Source of the DNA: Paragordius varius
Taxonomy: Eukaryota > Nematomorpha
NCBI GenBank assembly: GCA_964247055.1
Contig: OZ176051.1
Location: forward strand, 1,550,001 to 1,614,000
DNA length: 64,000 nt
Direction: 5' to 3'
This document shows, one piece after another, positions 14,101-25,331 of the stretch (positions within the stretch are counted from its first letter, which is position 1; every line of letters starts with the position of its first letter). A program made the position numbers and the translations under genes. The notes below the pieces were generated by a model. The model made no database searches and had not been told where the DNA came from. It saw only the letters and a list, made by a program, of their open reading frames with translations.

Positions 14101-15561
14101 ACAAAAACCCGTGCAATTAAAGAGCCAAATTTTAGCAATGATATAAAAATTAGTGATATTGGCATAACACACAAAGATATAATTAATTCTAACAACAAGA
14201 AAACGGATGTTGTAAATGCATCTGAAAATATAATTTGGAGTTCTCAATCAAATAATCCGCAAAATGGTGGTTGGGGTGATTTGTCCCATAATGTTAATCT
14301 ATCATTTTCGAATCCCTGGGCTTCCAAAAACAAAGGTGCCCTTTTACCTACTTCTACTGTGTCGCTCATACCTCCAAAAAATAACGTCGATTCAGAACCT
14401 CAACCTTTCCACTGTACTCTTAATAAAGAATCGAACTATATTAATAAGAATAACATCTCATCCAAGAGCCATATAGGATGGGGTGAATTGTGCTCAATCC
14501 CAAACACCCTTTCAAATTATCCCAACCCTTGGGCCCCACCCAATAAAAATGGTGATCAGGATGTGTTCAATACTGATGTTGTTCAAACTACAAAATATAA
14601 TATTCCTACTGCCTCAAATGATGACGACAATATTTGGAAAATCTCAAAATTTGAACCACTAATTGAAAACAAGAAATGCGCAAGTATTAGATCCGATTCT
14701 CCTCGGGCGTCGAAAAAGGGAAAAAAGAAAAAGACATCGACATCTTCAGGCCGCCCACCAGTTGTTAAACACTTTAGTGAATCGTCTTTACTGCCTTCAT
14801 ACGCAGGTGTTAAGCGCAAACATCAATCATCTCCTCCTTCTAAGAAAACAACACCGACCAGAAATAGCGGGAGAAAAGTCCGTCCAGAACGTGTTAAGTC
14901 GAAAGCTCCTGTAGGCTTTAGTGAATCCTCATCGCTCCCTTCTTACTCCGGTGTCCAACGTAAATATCAATCTTCTCCCAAAAAAACACCGACCAGAAAT
15001 AGTACAAGAGCTAAGACAGATCTTAACAAGTCTAAAGCTGCCCCTGCCGGATTTAGTGAATCCAGTTTGCTGCCTTCGTACGCAGGTGTTAAGCGCAAAC
15101 ATCATTCTTCGCCCAAAAAAACATCAACCAAAAATAGCACGAGAGCTCACCCAGATTCCCTGAAGTCTAAAGTTTCTGCTGGCTTTAGTGAATCCACTGT
15201 TGACCGCAAACAATTATCGCAGCCCATAAAAAACTTGGCACCGAGGGAAAATATGAAACCAGCGCAATCATTATTTGCTTTGACCAATTCTCAACTCTAT
15301 TATTATTATCAACAACCCGGCCTGTACGATCGAACATCTGAATTTTATGGTCAACAACAAAACATTTATAAATATCAAGCGCCATCACTTTTTCACAATA
15401 GAGAAATGTCATTTTATCAAAACGGTGTAGGGAATGAGAATAGAGCTCCGAATTATTTTTATAATTCCAATGTTCGCACCTTGTATATGAATCCATCACA
15501 ATATACTATTAACAATATGCATCATTATTACAATGGCATGTTTCATAACCAATATTATTGA
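11193..15561 (+). CDS. GW-repeat low-complexity protein, 1323 aa
   Basis: Exons 11193-11356, 11684-11830 and 11901-15561 join in frame. Residues 1-100 are the only part resembling a folded domain (MELIKFFLDLFSDILSKNRH, then RWEKLMDWAKLTKKM); not recognised. About 105-610 are Ser/Lys/Asn-rich with basic clusters such as KKIKKKKSKKE. From about 619 to 970 come five spaced modules with the core GWG(E/D)L, three continuing NxSFSNPW and KGA. From about 1060 to 1205 there are three full and one partial copies of a 45-50-residue repeat starting FSESSLLPSYAGVKRKHQSS, separated by basic spacers. The tail is Tyr/Gln/Asn-rich. Tryptophans in Gly-Trp context within disordered sequence resemble Argonaute-hook proteins; that is inference. 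Nuclear localisation is likely from the basic clusters. Confidence 0.8.
13441..14560 (+). repeat. Five GWG-containing protein repeats
   Basis: In-frame modules with GWG near 13447, 13735, 13969, 14266 and 14476. The second to fourth share the order GWG(D/E)LS, N(A/V)N(I/L)SFSNPW, then KGA and LPT. Spacers of about 60-90 residues are Asn/Lys/Ser-rich. The DNA copies have diverged, so this is not a recent tandem duplication. Confidence 0.85.
14770..15210 (+). repeat. FSES/PSYAGVKRK protein repeats (3.5 copies)
   Basis: In-frame repeats starting near 14773, 14917, 15049 and 15181. Each has FSES, then LPSY(A/S)GV(K/Q)RK, a Ser-Ser-Pro-Lys-Lys stretch and TxNS(T/G)R. The fourth keeps only the first part. 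They alternate acidic-hydrophobic and basic segments. Confidence 0.85.
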
Positions 15562-15820
15562 AATTATTCTTTTTAATCATTCATACCATTTTATATATTT
15601 TGAATTTAGTTTATATACAATTTTTCATTCCTAACACTATAAACTCAATCATTTTAAAAAATATATCATTTTATCTTTTTTTGTATCCCTTATATTATTG
15701 TAATTACTCTCCCATATTTTCAAATTTAAAGCATAGCATGATAGCATGTAATAAATTTATTTGCATTTTTCATACAAGCTACTTGTACTAACATTGATTG
15801 CATTGCATTTATATGAATAT

Positions 15821-18800
15821 TCAAACTGGATCACCGTTTTGAGCCTGCATACGAACGTAATTGAAATTTGGATTTTGAAATGTCATTGATTTTGGGTGAG
15901 TTGTTAGCCCGTTTGTTCTGAAAAGGGTGGTAAACCTTCCGCTTCGCTTATAAAGTAAGTAAATTATGTAACCGAATATGGCAATGCAAAGCATTATCCC
16001 AAGCACTGATTTAAATTTACTAACCCGAATTATTTTTTGGGCCATGTGCTCGGTCACGTTCCCATAAATTTTTTGAATGATGGAATGGTTCGATATAGCA
16101 GCGTTGGGCGAAATGACATTCGTCACAAGATTGGGATTTAGGGTTGTGGTTAATAAAACGTTATTTTTATTTGTGTCGTTTTTGCAAAAGTCTTCATGTA
16201 ATACATTGAAGAGAGTTTTACCTTTTGCATTTGGCGGTTCAGCACAAGAGGCACTTTCCAAATCTGATCGTTGGAGATCCTTGTCATTTTTACTCAATTC
16301 CTCCAGTTGATTGTTGAGAAGTGATAGAAAGATTTTTAATCCACAATTGCAATTCCATGGATTATCTAATAAAATTATTAAAAAATAATTAGTTTTAGAC
16401 AATTTGTTTTTGCTAAACTATTGCTCGAAAAAATTAAGGTATCTTTTCGAGCTAGCCACATTGTAAGTTAATTGAAACAAACATAGATAAATTAGGTTGA
16501 AAATTAATTTTTCAAGACAGGGATATCGCGCCTTGTAACGATACAACGATATTTATCGCGCGATGTGGCACAATAAAAATTGATATTATTTATATTCAGA
16601 TATGCAAATATTTAAAACTATGAGGACAAATTCGTGCACCAACCTACTACTTTTAATTTAAAACCGTAAATTGATTATTCAAGATTAAAAAATTTTTTAA
16701 GTTATTATTTAACCGTTCTACACCTCGCGAAAATCTACGTGTTACATAACTGGTACCCTATATCTTCTGTAGAAATTCGCAATATATATATAAATATGAT
16801 ATGATGATTTGGGAATTCAAAAAAAACTTGGTTCGACTTCAAAACATATCTGAATTTAGTACTTTTGAGGGATCAATATTTTTGAAAAAAGTAATTATTA
16901 TTGGTTGCAAATATGATGATACTCTTTTAATCATGACAACTGTGGAGATAAGGATCAGAATGATCTAAATCACGGATGTCCATTCGCTACCCGCTAGATA
17001 TTTCAAATGTAAAATTGTTTTCTTTAACAAATTTTTTGATTAAGTTTGCTAAATTTGGCAATCAACTAGCAATTAGTAGTTTTTAAGTTAAATGTTTTAA
17101 TAAAATATATGTTAATTCTCATATATTTGCCAATGTGACACGTCGGCACTTTCGATTCAAAAATGCTACCCGCGAAGCCGTTTTGTTGAACACCCCTGAT
17201 CTAAATAGTCTGAAAATTAATTATTGGAAAAATATATAATCATATTATCACAATTCAATCTAAATAATTTCCAATTATCACACCTATTTTCACATATGAC
17301 TAAATTCTTAAATTTGGTAAATCTTTTACAATAGTTTTGAAACCGATTTACCTTCAAACGAAAAACCCTAAAACGTTTTATAAATTTAGTTCTTAAATTT
17401 GAACGGCTTGGCGCATTACTTTTTATATGGTAAAACATTAAATAATCCTAATTTCTCCAACAGAGGCGTAGCTAGGGGGAGGAAAGGGGGGCTGATGCGC
17501 CGGGCGTCATAGTTGAAAGGGGGCGGATTTAGCAATTTTTGATTTTATTCCAAAAAATAGGTATTTTATTGTTTTAAATAATTGTTATGTTAGATTAGTT
17601 GTTAAATTAGTTCGGATTTGATTAGCCACCAATGTAAAAAGTAATAAAAGTATTAATCGTAAAACTTGAAAGATATTTATTCGTTTTTTATACTCTTTAT
17701 ATAATAATTTTAAGTGAACATAATTTGCATGATATCAAATAAAACAAATAAAATTTCGAGTAACTAATGGATATGTTATTTACATAATACAAAAATATAA
17801 AAATAGACAATCCAAATCTCAATAGAAACTATATCATACATACCAAATATATATTTAAAATTTGCATATGTAACAATAATACATAAAAAATTCACCAATT
17901 TATGAGTTGTCAACGGTTTGAATTAAATAATATTTTAAAAATGCAAGGAATACATGGAGGGGAGGGGGCTCCAGAAATGCAAGCTACGCCTTTACTCTCC
18001 AAATGTTTTTTGATAAACAATAGTCATATGTTTTACGTTAATTACTTATTTTATGTATGGAAATACTAAAAACAAAATTCTAGCGAACACACCAAAATAA
18101 ATGGTTTTATCATAGGATAGAAAAAAGGTCCTATTTAGAGTGAGTCTGAGCGAAAAAAATGGATATTTTAATAACCAAACAAAATGGTAAATGACGGATT
18201 GAATAATGTTTGTGTTAACAATTGTTAAATCCGTGAAATAATTATATTAACAAAAATTTAATTGAAAATCAACTGGAATATGAAAATATGTGAGTACCCC
18301 AAGTCAAATAGTTGTGTAGTACTGATGAGTCACAAGCAGGAAACTAGTCTGATTACTATTGACGAAGGATGTCGCATATATTTATTTTCAATTAAAAAAT
18401 TATATTTTCAGTTTAATTTTCACATTTTTTAGTTAAATCATCTATAGCATTATTTCAATGATTTAACATTTGTTAATAATAAAATTCTGTATATCAAAAA
18501 ACCAAAAAATTTATTTTGGCGAATGTGTTGGAGAATAAATATTCAATCTGTTAATATTATATAATTTTTTGGAAAAATATTGATCAATTGATAATTTTTT
18601 TAAAATAAAATTACAAAATAAACTTTAAAAAATGATTTCTATATAAATTTGTCCCTGCCAAATCTATTCATATAATTTTATAGCTATTAAAAAAGGTTTC
18701 AATCGAAAGGTGCCTAAATATCTTAAGACAATTATATCCGATATACCATTTACACTTCAAGAGTGTCCTTGAACAATTCAAGTTGGTCCTTGAACAATTC

Positions 18801-21273
18801 AAGTTGGTCCTTGAACAATTCAAGTTGGTCCTTGAACAGTTCAAGTTGGTCCTTGAACAATTCAAGTTGGTCCTTGAACAGTTCAAGTTGGTCCTTTAAC
18901 TTTTTTGCTTTGTTTTTAACTTTTATCAATCAAATCGAAAGTAATTCGTCTATTTTATTGTTTTTAACCTATTTTCTATTATTTAACATAAATTTTAAAT
19001 CGATAACAACTTTTAATCTTTGAAAAACCGTATATCTTTATTAATTTCTTAAAATAAATTTGGATATTTATGAGATTTTAACATGAAATGAAAAATTATA
19101 TAAGTTTTCTGGGTGATCAATTAAAATTTTTCATTAAAAACATTTAAAAGTCAATAATTTTGTTCAATTAAAAAAAAATAGTTTTAAACAAAAAAAATGG
19201 TTTTTCAATAAAAAAATTTATTTTTAAATGAATAAATATATAATAAATATAGAAAATTAGGTTAATAAATAATTAAATAAAAAAATAAATGCAAAAATTA
19301 TGGTTAAATCAAAATTTATAAATTTTAAGGACCAACTTGAACTGTTCAAGGACCAACTTGACTTGTTCAAGGACCAACTTGAATTGTTCAAGGACCAACT
19401 TGAATTGTTCAAGGACCAACTTGAATTGTTCAAGGACCAACTTGAATTGTTCAAGGACCAACTTGAATTGTTCAAGGACACTCTTGAAGTGTAAATGGTA
19501 TATAATAAATTAAAATCATGATACAAAAAACAGACCTAGCCCATCAGTTGTTATATAATACAATTTTTTATATATTTTTCACAAATTAAGGTTTATTTCA
19601 TCATGTCATACGTTTAGGATAAAGCAGAAACAAAAAAAATATTAAAAAAAACCTGATAATCCAATAAATTTAATGGCATCGTTTATGTCAACCATTAGAT
19701 CGTGAACTATGAGTATATCCATTTCTTGGAGAAGATTATGTCGCAAATCTAAATGAGTCAATTTTGAAAATTTGGTTAGGAGGTATTTGGGTATCTGTTT
19801 GAGTTTATTGTGAGAAATGTCGAGTGTAACAAGCGAATTCTGTAAGGGCTCAATAACCACTGTGTCAAGTTCTACTATATCATTGTATGCCAGGGAAAGA
19901 TGTTTTAACTTTGTATTGTTAACAAATGAAAGTTTTGAAAAGACAATGTCATTATGAGATAAATCTAAAGCGGTTAAATTCCTGAGACTGTTAGTAAATG
20001 TAGTTGGCATCATTTGTAAATGGTTGTGGCTTAACGTTATATTCGTGAGTGAATTGGCAAAAGAAAAATTCCCAACATCTTCAATGTATTGAATCTCATT
20101 GTGAGACAAATCAAGCGTAATTAATTTATTTAAGTTGGCAAACATATTGCTCTTAATAGCAATTAAATGATTACTTTTCCAAACCATAGTTTCTATATTT
20201 GGAAACTTGGCAAATGCTCCGGCAGGAATTTCATCTAAAGAAACATCCTCTAAATTTATATATTTTAATGATTTAGTTATAGGTATATCATCTTTTTCTT
20301 GCACATCTACGTATGTTATGTTCGTAATGTAAGAACCACGAAAATCAAGTTTTCGAATAGCGGGCAATGCTTTTGAAACTGATAGGGCCGTCATATTTAA
20401 TGTACCGATTTCTAGCGCCAGATACAGATCATCAAGCGATTTAAAATGTGCGATCGCATTCCAAGGTATACCTTGAAACCTTTTTCCCGCCAAATATAGT
20501 TCTGTGATATTTTGGTTTAACCCTTCAAATGAGCCATCATACAAGTTTGTTAGGGCATTCGATCGAAACGAAAGATATTTTAACCGGGGTGCTTTGAGAT
20601 TTTTGAAGATACCCTGAGAAATGTATACGATAGAAGCAATTTCCAGGTTGAGAGAAACTAAATTAGGTAATTCGCCTTCCAATGCCTCCATAATATGGTA
20701 AAACAGATTTTCATTCTTTTTGTTCCGCATACGTTCAACAATGGTAAGCACCTCAAGTGAATCGTACAGCGGTGTAAATGCGAATTGCGACAAATTCGAA
20801 AGATGATTGTCCAGCATTATCAAATGTTTTAGATAGGGTGACCATGGTTCGAAATCGCTCTTCCCCGCCCCCGATTTAGTTAGTTCGGTCCCGAAATCAC
20901 TGAAAACATTGTGCTCCAGCAAAAGCGTAAGACTTAAATTAGAGGCAGAGAAGCCATATTTCTTAACAAATTGGATAAAGGGTTCTAGTACAGCTGAGCT
21001 TTGTAGCAAACTAGAATTAGTATGCACGCAATAAAGGATAAGGAGATTGGTAGTTTGATTTAAATTATTCGCAGTTGATTCGAGTTCTGAATAACGTTGA
21101 GGGGGAAAACGAGTTACAATGTATGGAATATTTGAAGGTTCACTGATGCATTGACAAACGGGAGGCTTTCCGGCAAATTTTGGACAATCTTTTAACAATT
21201 TATATGCGGTGACTGTCGTCAATATCCAAAATTTCAACAAAATAAAGTTAAACATTTTACATTTTATATACAT
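15821..21273 (-). CDS. Leucine-rich-repeat single-pass membrane protein
   Basis: Two exons, 19653-21273 and 15821-16365, give 721 residues. The N-terminus has a hydrophobic signal peptide (FNFILLKFWILTTVTA) and a Cys-rich cap (CPKFAGKPPVCQC). About 14 LRRs follow from residue ~150 to 535, with typical segments such as LTALDLSHNDI, LKHLSLAYNDI and LVTLDISHNKL. Exon 2 opens with the C-terminal cap DNPWNCNCGL and later conserved cysteines. A Ser/Asn-rich stem, a transmembrane helix (VLGIMLCIAIFGYIIYLLYK) and a short tail of about 40 residues complete it. This is the architecture of chaoptin-like and related adhesion or receptor proteins; no closer orthology can be claimed. The 3287-nt intron lies exactly at the LRR/cap boundary and holds several transposons. 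Confidence 0.9.
16971..17198. mobile_element. hAT MITE H1 with perfect 8-bp target duplication
   Basis: A 228-bp element starting cacggatgtcc and ending aacacccctg, flanked on both sides by atctaaat (16963-16970 and 17199-17206). Subterminal repeats around gctacccgc lie in opposite halves. Ends and 8-bp duplication are diagnostic of the hAT superfamily. It sits in the LRR-gene intron. Confidence 0.85.
17461..17994. mobile_element. hAT MITE H2
   Basis: Starts cagaggcgtagctaggggg and ends with the inverted gctacgccttta. Flanks ttctccaa and ctctccaa match at 7 of 8 positions, fitting a hAT target duplication. Inside is AT-rich non-coding sequence of about 500 bp. Located in the LRR-gene intron, between H1 and the T and V elements. 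Confidence 0.8.
18183..18440. mobile_element. MITE family T, copy 1
   Basis: Shares ggtaaatgacg, taaatccgt, ccccaagtcaaatagttgtg and actagtct with a second copy at 47665-48150. Its two ends show weak inverted similarity in the cattaaattttc-type stretches. Non-coding, in the LRR-gene intron. Confidence 0.6.
18744..19500. mobile_element. Family V element, copy 1: terminal inverted arrays of a 21-bp repeat
   Basis: Terminal inverted repeats begin taccatttacacttcaaga and run straight into a head-to-tail array of a 21-bp unit (ttgaacaattcaagttggtc plus c): six units at 18769-18894 on the left, seven complementary units at about 19329-19475 on the right. The AT-rich middle matches the middle of copy 2 at 35453-35973 in opposite orientation. 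Flanks are TA-rich, so a TA target duplication is possible but not provable. Because 21 is a multiple of three, the arrays read through in several frames; those frames are not genes. Confidence 0.85.
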
Positions 21274-23869
21274 ATATATCTATGTGAATGGTTAATATCG
21301 ACAATTGAATAAGGATCGGTCGTACATTAGGAGACTAGAATGGTGGAAATCTGTGTTTCATAAAGGTAATATATATAATTAAAAATAAAATTTTGATAAA
21401 AATGATATGATTTCTACATGAATTATATATATATAAAATAGATAACCCTGTTTCGCATACACTTGTTTTTTTGTTTGCACACGTATAGTATATATGTTTA
21501 ATGATTTGTATATTTATTTGTTCTATTTTTTAGCGTAGATCACAACGCAAAAAATATTTATTTATCAAAATCAATATTACTTTTTAGGAAAGGAGGGAAG
21601 GGGGGTTAAAGAAAGCGGCATCGCGCAAATAAATAAACCCAATTTCACACAAAAAATATAAATAATAAAAACATTATCATACAATTTAATATATATTGCA
21701 TAATAAATTACAAAGTAATTTTAATTGCACATGTAGGTTTATTAATAGTTATCCATAATGCTATTAGTTAAATTTATAAAATTGCTTAATATAAATGGAC
21801 AAAGGATTGCTTTCATCAACGCTTATTTACTGCTATGATTAGAATTTGAGTCCTCGAAATGAGTTAAAGTTTTTCGAAAAACGTGGGCTATTACATAGTT
21901 TATAATGATTTTTTTTAGTTTTTAGGAATGCGCCGAATGTGAATAAGCCCTTTTTTGAACTAGCCCTTAAGTTTAGCCACATCGTCCAGAAAAGTAGAGT
22001 TTGGATAAATTATTAGCTTTGAATCAATTTTCTGGAAAACGGGGAGACGTATCATTTGATAAATGGATTGTCTTAATAAACGCGAGGGTGTCATAACCAT
22101 TTTGAAATGTCCGCTCAGTTTAGCCTACCCCCTGTATGATTGTAGGTGTTTTGAAAAATATGTGAAGTGATTTTCCAAAAAAAATATGGGCTCCTTCGAG
22201 TTCAAAAATGGAAATTTTTAATATATAATATGTGGTAGGGCCATTGTTTAAATAATTCTTTAGTTCATTTCCATCCCATAAAAATTTTTTTTGAAAAAAA
22301 ATTGAATTAAAATGGTTTTCGGAAACGCAAAGACACACTTAAATACAAAAGAAATTTTTCATTATTGAGTTTTATTTTTTATTCTCAGATATCTATCCAC
22401 CCCCTGGGAATATTTAACTTTCTTTTTTGTCGCCAGATTTGGAAATCATTTTTGCGTCCAAGAGCCAAACTTGATTGTTTATATAAATTTTGTTAACAAA
22501 CACATTTTTTACATCCGTGAGCTTGCACGTGAAATCAAGTTGGAATGACTGGTTACTTATATATTGGTTACAGTTTCGGATGAATGTATTCACGACAAAA
22601 ATAATGCGATATTGATCAGTAGTATTTCTCAATTATATTATACCAGACGACAAATTTTAACGTTTCTTAGATATCAGAAAACGTAAAAAAACCGAATAGC
22701 CGAAAAATTTCTTGTCTAATGTTATATATTCATGTTAAAATCTTGGCCATTTTTCTAGACCCGATGACATCTACGATATAAAATAAATTTAATTTGCACC
22801 CTTTTGTGTTTTGCAATAATTCTTTATATAAGCTTTAATTTCATTTGTGGTTTAAAATTCACGATTTGACACATTTAATACTTTATAATATAGTTTTAGC
22901 AAAAAAAATGTTGATGGGATAGTTAACCAATAGTAAAATAAAATTTCACCACCAAAATCTATCTGACGATTTATAAAAATATATGTATTTACTAAATTTT
23001 GGAACGTTTATAATTAGGGGAAAATATTAACCAGTTTAAATACATATAATAAATATTTCTATTCAAATACTTTGGCATCAATATTTTCCTATGGATCATT
23101 ATTTGTTCAATTTCCTCATACATCGATTTGTCAAGTTTTAAAATTGATGAATGAAAAGATATTTTCATTATTCTATCGTAAAAACGAAAATTAAAATAAT
23201 TAAAAAATCAGGATATTATTGTAACTTTCTAATTTCAAATAGCACACTTTTTGAGATTAGCCAAAAATAGCTATGTCAAATTTATACAAATTTATAATAA
23301 TTTTGCATCATATATAATTCAGAAAATTTAGTTAATATTTTTAGACATCATTTCAGAGTTATCTATCTTTTGTAATGCAAAAAGCATCAATAACGCAATA
23401 ATCCATGCTAAATTTTGTTTTTGTTAAAAATCTGAATATCATTTTAAAAAGTTTTTGCAAGGGATTTATACCATAGCTCCTCAAATTTTATGTATTAAAT
23501 ACTTGGCCTAAAATCTGAATTTTTGTCTTGAATTCGCATGCGAAGAAATATTATATTAAAATAAATGCTTATGCATTTAGCTCACAAATTCAGCAATTTT
23601 TTTAGTTAATTATCAAAATATTGCCATAATTTTTTTCTAGAATTCAGAATCTCTTCAACAAGATTTCACACATTAAGTCACCCTGAAAGGCTTAAAAAAA
23701 TATCGTTAATTTTATAATTTTGTACAGTGTTATGAAACTTTTCTTTCTAAACATGAAAAAAACTATAATAGCTCTTTACTTTGTTAGATTCATTAGTCTA
23801 TATTATTTATTGAAAAACTTTATTGCATAAATATTTAAAAAATTAACGTATATATGTAAATATTTTTCA
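21274..23869. other. Intergenic, no gene recognised
   Basis: AT-rich stretch between the LRR gene 5' end and the ZW10 3' end. Minus-strand open frames of about 70 codons at 22120-22338 and 22414-22632 show no family resemblance or splice context. No repeat ends recognised. Confidence 0.5.
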
Positions 23870-25291
23870 TTATTTAATCTGTTCAAGCACAAATTTTCGC
23901 ATCTCATTATTTTGAAAAAGGGCGCGCAATAAATGTCGAATTCTTTCCACACCACAATGTTTCAGGCACACATTTTTCCAGTCCGAAGGATCGTTTTTTG
24001 TCCAAATGAGTGCAATTTCTTTCATAGAAGCTTCCAATATAAACAGGCCTCCGAGAAAAGAAAGTTGAGTCGAATCAAATTGCTTGAGATGTTTAACTAT
24101 CATGTGTTCCAAGGGGTACTAAAAGAGTATCAACATATATAGCATTTAACACATAAATTGCTTACAAATAATTATATTGTAAAAATAATTGGTGCACTGC
24201 ATAAATAATTTTTTGAGACAGATAACATGCAGTTATAACCATTAAAAATTGAAAATTGATTAAATTTTCATGTTAATCATGGCTTAAAAATCATAATATC
24301 GCAAAAAAATTTTGAGATGAATTTATCACAAGAAAAACGGAATGATAAGAATATTATGGATTAAATTATTTTGAATCGTGTTTATATCGTTAAAAAATAT
24401 TAATTTTGACTTTTTTTATGGGTATACAGACAATTTAATTGTATCAAAATTAACATTGCTTTTGGTAACTAAAATTAGATAAAAATTAAAGGAGTTTTTG
24501 CATATATAAACATACACACGTTCAACATAAAAAGCATATCATCGAATTGATATGAAAATCAAAATTAATAATTTTTACATTTTCTAAATCGACAGATTCA
24601 TCCTGCCCCGCACTTTCAATGTACTTTCTCAACAAAATTTGGACAACTCCGAAATCTTTTAAATCAATCGCCAATCTTTCAGAACACTGAACACTAAAGT
24701 CCTCAATGCTTATTAGTTTTTCCATTATTTGAGACAATACGTAATCAGTAAGGAGTGTCCAACTATGTTCGATAATAGGATTGGCTAAGTATTGATGCAT
24801 TAACTAAAATGATTGTAAAATTATACAGAAAAAACATAGAAACATAAGCAAATATTTTTATTAAAAGACACCCATACATTTTTAAACCTGGATTATTTTA
24901 TATGACTCATTGGTTTTTTACATTGCAAAGTATGAAATAGAGATGCACATTGGTAACAAAATCAAATGTATTGTACAATAGTAATTTAAAAACTTATATG
25001 GTAAAAATTAAGGTTAAACATGTATGGTTGTTTATTTAAAGAACATTTGTCTTTATATTTTTACGTTTTGCCTTAATTTTTACAGTAATTTAGTTTTTTA
25101 TAATCAATGTTAATATAAAACAAACTTTATCGTAATTAATTAAATGTAGGACAGCTTTTTTCAGGGGTTTGTTGAGATGAGCGTTTTCTTGCAAAGGTTG
25201 TTCGGAAACCTCGCTTTCATAAAGTAAATCTTTGATATATTCTAATAAAATGAATAATAAATTTATTGTGGAACTACATTAAATACTATAC

Positions 25292-25331
<40 letters not shown>

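Noticed and set aside
18769-19475. CRISPR-like array
   Set aside because: The 21-bp units are directly adjacent with no spacers, in an animal intron, and form the ends of a mobile element.
18668-19526. Open frames reading repeated NCSRTNL or NNSSWSL on both strands
   Set aside because: They are the translation of the 21-bp arrays of element V; 21 is a multiple of three, so several frames stay open by arithmetic.
22120-22632. Two minus-strand open frames of 72 codons
   Set aside because: No family resemblance, no splice sites linking them, and AT-rich codon content like the non-coding surroundings.
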